Positions 58,539-64,000 of a DNA stretch of 64,000 nt are shown here, in pieces. Position 1 is the stretch's first letter. Every line of letters begins with the position of its first letter. Location: positions 5,400,342 through 5,464,341 of the forward strand of contig JAAALK010000289.1 of NCBI GenBank assembly GCA_019279435.1, given 5' to 3'. Source of the stretch: Zizania palustris. Taxonomy: Eukaryota > Streptophyta > Magnoliopsida > Poales > Poaceae. Made by a program: the position numbers and the translations under genes. The notes under the pieces are model-generated. The model worked only from the letters and a program-made list of their open reading frames with translations. It ran no database searches and was not told the DNA's origin.

Positions 58539-59185
58539 ATGGTTCTCCAGTCTCACTCCCCTGAGCTCCAAAGAGTACATCACATTCGGGAACAGTGGTC
58601 AAGGGAAGGTACATGGCATTGGCTCAATTCGCATCTCTGACCATTTCTCTTTGAAGAACGTTGCTTTGGTTGGAAATTTGAACTTCAATTTGATTTCTGT
58701 TTCGCAACTTCTTGAGGATGGTTTGGAGGTTCGTTTTAAGAAGAGCAGTTCTTCGGTGATTGATTCTAGAGGGTCTTTGATTTGCTAGATCTTACCTTTT
58801 GGTAAAGTTTTTCGGATTGACTTCTCAAGTTCTTTTGGCCCTTCTCGCTGTTTGATTGCTGGATCCTCCTCTGAGCTCTGGAAGTGGCATAGGAGGTTAG
58901 GTCATTTGAGTTTTGATCTGCTAGTCAGGTTGAGCTCTATGGACCTAATCTGAGGATTGCCCAAGCTTAAAATGGAGAAGGATCTAGTTTTCCATCCCTG
59001 TCGTCATGGGAAAATGGTTGCCGCTTCTCACTCATCTGTGACTCAGGTGATGACTTCGTATCCGGGTGAGCTGTTACATATGGACACTGTCGGTCTAGCT
59101 CGGGTACGCTCAGTTGGTGGGAAGTGGTACGCGCTTGTGATCGTTGACAATTTTTCTCGATTCTCGTGGGTTTTCTTTTTGGAGT
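58539..59185 (+). pseudogene. pol: SRV-c pol continued (protease end to early integrase), decayed
   Basis: It resumes at the codon after the SRV-d insertion and is collinear with 52227-52874 of SRV-d. Nonsense codons include TAG at 58786 (CAG in SRV-d) and TGA near 58950 (CGA in SRV-d). It breaks inside the integrase core at 59185, where SRV-e is inserted. GGAGT at 59181-59185 should be the left target-site copy of SRV-e. Confidence 0.92.
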
Positions 59186-61181
59186 TGAGGAGCCATGCTG
59201 AATAGCGTGGGCCTCATGGCTCCAGAAGTGATGAGTCATTGTCAACGATAGTCAAAGAGGACTGAAGAGAAGAGGAGATCTGCTGTTTCATGGCCGCGTG
59301 TGACTCAAGTACACGGGCAGCGAGCGACTGTCGGGCAGAGGAGGCTGCGAAGTCGGGCTGGTCCAATCCGGGTGCATGGGCCAGAAGCAGTAGAAGACCC
59401 ACTGGGCTGTTGACCAGGACTGACTCAGGTACACGGGCGGTGAGCGATTGCCGGGCTGAGAGAGCTGTGGAGTCGGGCCGGCCCAATCCGGGTATGTGGT
59501 GCAAAGCTGGTGGAGGCTTTGTCAGTTTCGGCGTAAAACTGACAACCGTTGATTCTGTATCCGACTGTCCAGAAGAGTAGCTTCAGGATATGTCATCTGT
59601 TACTCTAGGCCCACAGTCAGTCAGTTGTGTCTGTAAAAATACCTAAGGGCAGTAGAGTTTTTTCCTTTATTTTTGAGTCTGTAAAAACCCTAAGGGGCTG
59701 GTAGAATATTCCTAGTGTTGGGCTGCCTATAAATAGCACCCCAATCCCTAGGGTTTGGACTACCCTTTGTGCTGAAATCAAATCCACCTTTTTGGGTCAC
59801 TTTGCCCACTGTCTTCTCTCTCCTGTGTGCGCCGCCAGGCCCTTGTGCTTCTCTGTTCGTGGCTCATTTTGGCTCCAATCTCTTGGATGCTTTTAATCCT
59901 TGGTCCCTGGAGAATTTATTGTTTGCATCTAGTTGGTTTGGGGAGTTATTGAGTTGGATTCGGGCTGCTGTATTTATTTCTTGGGGAGAAGCTTCTTCTG
60001 TTGCTTGTGTTCTTCACCGTGGGAGTACTAGTTCTTGCTGTTGCAAGTAGTACTGCTTTGCTGTAGCTACAGTGTCCTGTAGCAGCTTTTCACCTTCTAT
60101 TGCCCAGCTTTTTGATCGAAGCTGACAGTCACTTTTACCTTTTTCTGGGTATGTCTGGCGAAGCTCGTTTCAGTGCGAAGCCCCTCAACTCCGTGAGGCA
60201 GGCTTCGATCGAACATCTTTAAAGACTTCGCTCAGACTTCGAACTTCGATTTTTGTGTCTGAGTTCTAGCTTCGAAGTTCTTCCTGTATTGAATAGCATC
60301 GCATACTTCGAACTAGCATACCCCGAATCTATCTGTTCGAAGTGTTCACTTCGTTAGGCTTCGAAGTTGGGTTCGAAGTTTTGTCTGTTCTGATAGACTT
60401 CGCTTGGATTCCGTTGTGGCGTGTCAGCCTTCGTTTCTCCTCCCGAAGCTTTCCCTATTCGAAGATAGAGTGTAGGCTTCGGACTTGATTCTCTGTCACG
60501 TGACAGACTTCGCTTCTTTGTTCGAAGGTTGTCTGTTTGTGTGTGTTGTGTTCGAAGTTTTGTGTTCGAAGTTTTAGCTTCGAAGCTTTCGGTTCTAAGT
60601 GTGTTCGAAGTTTTGTCTTCGAAGTGTATACTTCGAAGCAGGCTTCGACACTGGTTTACTTCGCTCCGAAGCTCGTAACTTGAAGTTGTGTTCGAAGTCT
60701 TGTCTTCGAAAGTGCTTACTTCGAACCAAACTCCGTCACTGTTTTTACTTCGCTCCGAAGTACACTTTGCTTCTTACCACTTCGAACTAGGCTAGACAGT
60801 GACACCTTCGGCACTTCGGACAGACTCCGTCATCAACCTCCGAAGCAGACCTCGACGTGCGAAGGGGGCTTCGCCAAGTTTCGAACAGGAGACAACTTTG
60901 GACAGTAACTTCTCTTTTCACTTTATACATACTTAGATCATTTCATTGAGAAGTATAGGCCTGTTACAACTTGTTTATCTGCCTAGTTGCACCACTTTAG
61001 TTTTACACTGCTTATCATCAGATGCTTCTAGGTTAGAAACCTTTAGACTTAGGTCTTCTATTTATTTTCTGCTGCATAGTATTTTTGAGGTGCGTTGGGT
61101 ATTGGGAACAGGCCATTGATTCGAAAGAATTTTTAAGGTGCCCATTCACCCCCCCCTCTGGTCGCTACTGTCGGTCCTACA
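59186..61181 (+). repeat. SRV-e 5' LTR (1996 bp)
   Basis: Collinear with the SRV-d LTR, with a TATA box at 59728-59735. It is about 109 bp longer, owing to a segment near 60394-60505 bounded by repeats of GACTTCGCTT. The GTCAGTTT hairpin near 59519 has a GC-to-GT change in its loop. Confidence 0.93.
59728..59735 (+). promoter_or_regulatory. TATA box of the SRV-e LTR
   Basis: TATAAATA after GGGCTGCC, as in the other Sirevirus LTRs. Confidence 0.75.
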
Positions 61182-61183
61182 AG

Positions 61184-61195
61184 TGGTATCAGAGC
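61184..61195 (+). other. Primer-binding site of SRV-e
   Basis: TGGTATCAGAGC lies two bases after the LTR end and matches plant initiator tRNA-Met. Confidence 0.9.
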
Positions 61196-61246
61196 GAGGT
61201 TAGGGTTTTTCCATACCTTAACCGGTTCTAAACCCCAGTAGTGACT

Positions 61247-64000
61247 ATGACGTCTCCTGGCAAGGTCCCGTCCTTGGAAGCCTATGGCTATAATTATTGG
61301 AAGACTCGCATGCGAGCCTATCTCATGAGCCAGGGTTCGGACATATGGGACATTTGCGTTCACACCACATTTGTCATTCTGCCAGTTACTGAGCAAGGTA
61401 CTGCTGGTATCATTGCTCAGCATCTGAGCAACAGTAAGGCTGTGAACATTTTATTTTCTGGTTTAGGTCCCACTGAATTTGAGCGAGTGAGTCATCTCTC
61501 CACTGCGAGAGAGATCTGGGCTACCCTCAAGGCACACCATGAGGGAACAGCACAGGTCAAGGCTCGGCTCTATCAGACCTACCGGCGTGAATATGAGAAT
61601 TTCACACAGAAGCCGGGTGAATCTGTTGAAGCCTTGTTTGGTCGCTTTCAGTCGATCATCAACAAGCTTCGGGACAACAAGGCTGAGGGTGCTCAGTTAG
61701 TCTCAGATCATGAGCAGGCGCTCAAGGTTCTTCATACCTTGGACCCAAAGATTTGGGAGATCAAGGTATCATCTATCGTTGAGAGTACTTCATATGATAC
61801 CTTGACCATTTCTGAGTTATTTAGCAAGCTAAAGGCCACTGAGGTAGATATCCAGTTGAGATCAAATCTCACTGGTTCTGGATCAAAATCCCTGGCCCTT
61901 GCTACACCTTCTGTTGATCCCTCTGCTGTGAACTGTGCTGGGTTCTCTTTGATGTCTAATACTGAGGACCAGCTTGAGTTGTTGGGAGATGATGATTTGT
62001 GTCTCTTTAACAACCGGGTGCGTCGTGTCTATGATAAAAGAATGTTCAAAAGACACGGCACAAAATTCGGATGCTTTGAATGTGGTGATCCAGGACACTT
62101 CATCGCCGACTGCCCCAGGCGCAGTGGATACAAGAAGGGCACCGACAGCAGCTTCCACGACTCCGGCAAGCACGAGAGCCCCTCCTTCAACAAGGGCAAG
62201 CCGAAGACTCGGTTCTTCAAGAAGGCCCTAAAGGACTACCGGCGAGAGAACAAGAAGCGCGACAAGGCCTTCTTCGCCGAGATGGAGAAGAGCTACTCCA
62301 AGAGATCCACGTCCTCTTCCTCTTCATCGAGCTCAAGTGATGAGGAGATCACCATCAAGAAGGGGAAGGACAAGGATGATCCGGCAGGCCTCTGCTTCAT
62401 GGCTTTCGGAGACAAGCCGAAGAGCCGCTCACACCAGCGCCGAAGATCCCGCAAGAGCTTCTGCTCCACGGCTCTTAGGGATAGAGAAGAAAAGAGCTCC
62501 TCCGACGACTCCGACGACGACGATAGCAAGGACCGGGGACTGGAGGATGTTTGGATCATGGACTCAGGATGCTCTCGCCACATGACGGGACATCGCAGAT
62601 GGTTCTCCAGTCTCACTCCCCCGAGCTCCAAAGAATATATCACGTTCGGGAACAGCGGTCAAGGGAGAGTAAGTGGCATAGGCTCAATCAGCATTTCAGA
62701 CCATTTCTCTTTAAAAAATGTTGCTTTGGTTAAAAATCTGAACTTTAATTTAATCTCTGTTTCGCAACTTCTTGAGGATGGTTTGGAAGTGCGCTTTAAG
62801 AAGGGCAATTCTTCTGTGGTTGATTCTAGAGGGTCTTTGGTTTGTCAGATTTTACCCTTCGGTAAAGTTTTTCAAATTGACTTCTCTAGTTCTTTTGGCC
62901 CTTCTCGCTGTTTGATTGCTGGATCTTCTTCTGAGCTCTGGAAGTGGCATAGGAGGTTAGGTCATTTGAGTTTTGATCTGCTAGTCAGGTTAAGCTCTAT
63001 GGACCTCATCCGAGGATTGCCCAAGCTTAAAATGGAGAAGGATCTAGTTTGTTCTCCCTGTCGTCATGGGAAAATGGTTGCCGCATCCCACTCACCTGTT
63101 ACTCAGGTGATGACTTCGTATCCAGGCGAGCTTTTACATTTGGACACTGTAGGTCCAGCTCGGGTACGCTCAGTCGGTGGGAACTGGTATGCTCTTGTGA
63201 TTGTTGACGATTTTTCTCGTTTCTCGTGGGTTTTCTTTTTGGAGTCTAAGGATGAAACTTTTCAATTTGTTCATGACCTGATTTTGAAGCTGAAGAATGA
63301 GAACAATGGCCGGATGCAAGCAATTCGCTCCGACAACGGCTCTGAGTTCAAGAACTCTCAGTTCGTCAGCTTCTGTGGTGATCAGGGTCTGGACCATCAG
63401 TTCTCTTCTCCTTACACTCCCCCACAGAACGGCGTTGTGGAACGAAAGAACCGCACGCTAGTTGAGATGGCCAGGACGATGCTCGATGAGCACAGGACTC
63501 CTAGGCGTTTTTGGGCTGAAGCCATGAATACGGCTTGCTATCTGGCCAACCGCATTTTTCTTCGAGCTTACATTGGTAAGACATCATATGAGTTGCGGTT
63601 TGGCAGACAGCCCAAGGTTAGCCACTTGCGAGCGTTTGGCTGCAAGTGCTTTGTGCTCAAGAAGGGAGGGCATTTGGACAAATTTGAGTCTCGTTGCCGG
63701 GATGGTGTTTTTCTTGGGTATGCATTGCATTCTCGAGGCTTCCGTGTTTGGAACCTCGAATCCCAGCTACTTGTCGAGACGTGTGAGGTTTCATTTGATG
63801 AGTCCTTGCCTTCTTTGACTCCTTCTTTTGAGCTTTCTGGTGATGATGAGCTCGGAGAGTCCATCTTCGAGGAAGATGAGGATACTCCAGCTGCTGTTGA
63901 GGGCGGGCCTTCTGCATCCCCCGCAGAGCCCACACCTTTTGTGACTTCGACTGATGATGAGGGCGGACCTCTGATCACTTCTTCCACTTCGATCGAGCCC
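61247..64000 (+). CDS. gag-pol: SRV-e fused Gag-Pol, one open frame, partial at window end
   Basis: I read every codon from the ATG at 61247 to 64000 and found no stop (918 codons). Residues 1-428 are the short Gag: UBN2-like region and one CCHC knuckle (276-289), ending in the poly-Ser and acidic stretch. At 62530/62531 the frame passes directly to protease, then GAG-pre-integrase and integrase (D, D and E all present, with VVERKN near 63435), and on to the region before RT. The coiled coil, the LC8-like motif and knuckle 2 present in SRV-d Gag are absent. RT and RNase H should follow outside the window. The fusion either works as Gag-Pol or leaves this copy dependent on long Gag from others. 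Confidence 0.93.
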   Translation, partial: MTSPGKVPSLEAYGYNYWKTRMRAYLMSQGSDIWDICVHTTFVILPVTEQGTAGIIAQHLSNSKAVNILFSGLGPTEFERVSHLSTAREIWATLKAHHEGTAQVKARLYQTYRREYENFTQKPGESVEALFGRFQSIINKLRDNKAEGAQLVSDHEQALKVLHTLDPKIWEIKVSSIVESTSYDTLTISELFSKLKATEVDIQLRSNLTGSGSKSLALATPSVDPSAVNCAGFSLMSNTEDQLELLGDDDLCLFNNRVRRVYDKRMFKRHGTKFGCFECGDPGHFIADCPRRSGYKKGTDSSFHDSGKHESPSFNKGKPKTRFFKKALKDYRRENKKRDKAFFAEMEKSYSKRSTSSSSSSSSSDEEITIKKGKDKDDPAGLCFMAFGDKPKSRSHQRRRSRKSFCSTALRDREEKSSSDDSDDDDSKDRGLEDVWIMDSGCSRHMTGHRRWFSSLTPPSSKEYITFGNSGQGRVSGIGSISISDHFSLKNVALVKNLNFNLISVSQLLEDGLEVRFKKGNSSVVDSRGSLVCQILPFGKVFQIDFSSSFGPSRCLIAGSSSELWKWHRRLGHLSFDLLVRLSSMDLIRGLPKLKMEKDLVCSPCRHGKMVAASHSPVTQVMTSYPGELLHLDTVGPARVRSVGGNWYALVIVDDFSRFSWVFFLESKDETFQFVHDLILKLKNENNGRMQAIRSDNGSEFKNSQFVSFCGDQGLDHQFSSPYTPPQNGVVERKNRTLVEMARTMLDEHRTPRRFWAEAMNTACYLANRIFLRAYIGKTSYELRFGRQPKVSHLRAFGCKCFVLKKGGHLDKFESRCRDGVFLGYALHSRGFRVWNLESQLLVETCEVSFDESLPSLTPSFELSGDDELGESIFEEDEDTPAAVEGGPSASPAEPTPFVTSTDDEGGPLITSSTSIEP

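Larger units (their letters stand above)
59186..64000 (+). mobile_element. SRV-e: Sirevirus lacking the gag-pol intron, runs off the window
   Basis: A 5' LTR (59186-61181), a PBS, and a single gag-pol reading frame open from 61247 to the last base are visible; the 3' end is outside the window. It is the same subfamily as SRV-d, with near-identical gag and pol. It differs by the precise absence of the segment corresponding to 50681-52155. Confidence 0.95.

Noticed and set aside
1..64000. Cellular protein-coding, tRNA or rRNA gene
   Set aside because: Every sizeable frame falls inside an identified element, and I saw no cloverleaf or rRNA-like stretch. The tRNA-Met matches are primer-binding sites only.

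Overview
This window looks like intergenic heterochromatin from a plant, most likely a grass. Grounds: five Sirevirus-type Ty1/copia copies, a Tat-lineage Ty3/gypsy element with a spliced antisense gene, a non-autonomous gypsy-like element with 4.1-kb LTRs, and a LINE of the kind common in cereals. I find no host gene, tRNA, rRNA or CRISPR array. Everything I can assign is transposable element, and the elements sit inside one another.

Layout. 1-312 is the 3' end of a gypsy LTR, inserted into SRV-a (313-3939), the 3' remnant of a Sirevirus with an internal deletion. SRV-a lies inside TAT-1 (3940-13439 and 34892-35559), a decayed Tat-lineage gypsy with pol on the plus strand, a 116-bp tandem repeat, and an antisense gene with its own TATA box and three candidate introns. 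TAT-1 is split by LARD-1 (13440-34891, minus strand, TSD TCACA). LARD-1 has 4102-bp LTRs and only about 2.5 kb between them, and it lacks pol. Its 3' LTR is split by SRV-b (14829-25531, TSD GTAGT), a complete young Sirevirus with four nonsense codons. 35560-42240 is a decayed LINE. SRV-c (from 42241) is a decayed Sirevirus. Its pol is interrupted first by SRV-d (47445-58538, TSD ATGGT), a full-length copy with open gag and pol, and then by SRV-e (59186 to past the window end).

Main result. In SRV-b, SRV-c and SRV-d, gag and pol lie in different frames. A GT...AG segment of 1475 nt (1473 nt in SRV-c, which has a 2-nt deletion) covers the last part of gag. SRV-e lacks exactly this segment, and its gag runs in frame into pol as one ORF open from 61247 to the window end. 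The simplest reading is that these elements make Gag-Pol by splicing out the Gag C-terminal extension, and that SRV-e is an integrated copy of the spliced RNA. The extension holds a coiled coil, a second zinc knuckle and an LC8-like motif. Unspliced RNA would give long Gag; spliced RNA would give short Gag fused to PR-IN-RT-RH.

Relative order of insertion from the nesting: TAT-1 before SRV-a and LARD-1; SRV-a before the gypsy LTR at 1-312; LARD-1 before SRV-b; LINE before SRV-c; SRV-c before SRV-d and SRV-e. LTR comparison by eye fits this: about 17 differences in 4102 bp for LARD-1, about 1 in 1650 bp for SRV-b, and 2 substitutions plus 2 homopolymer differences in 1887 bp for SRV-d.
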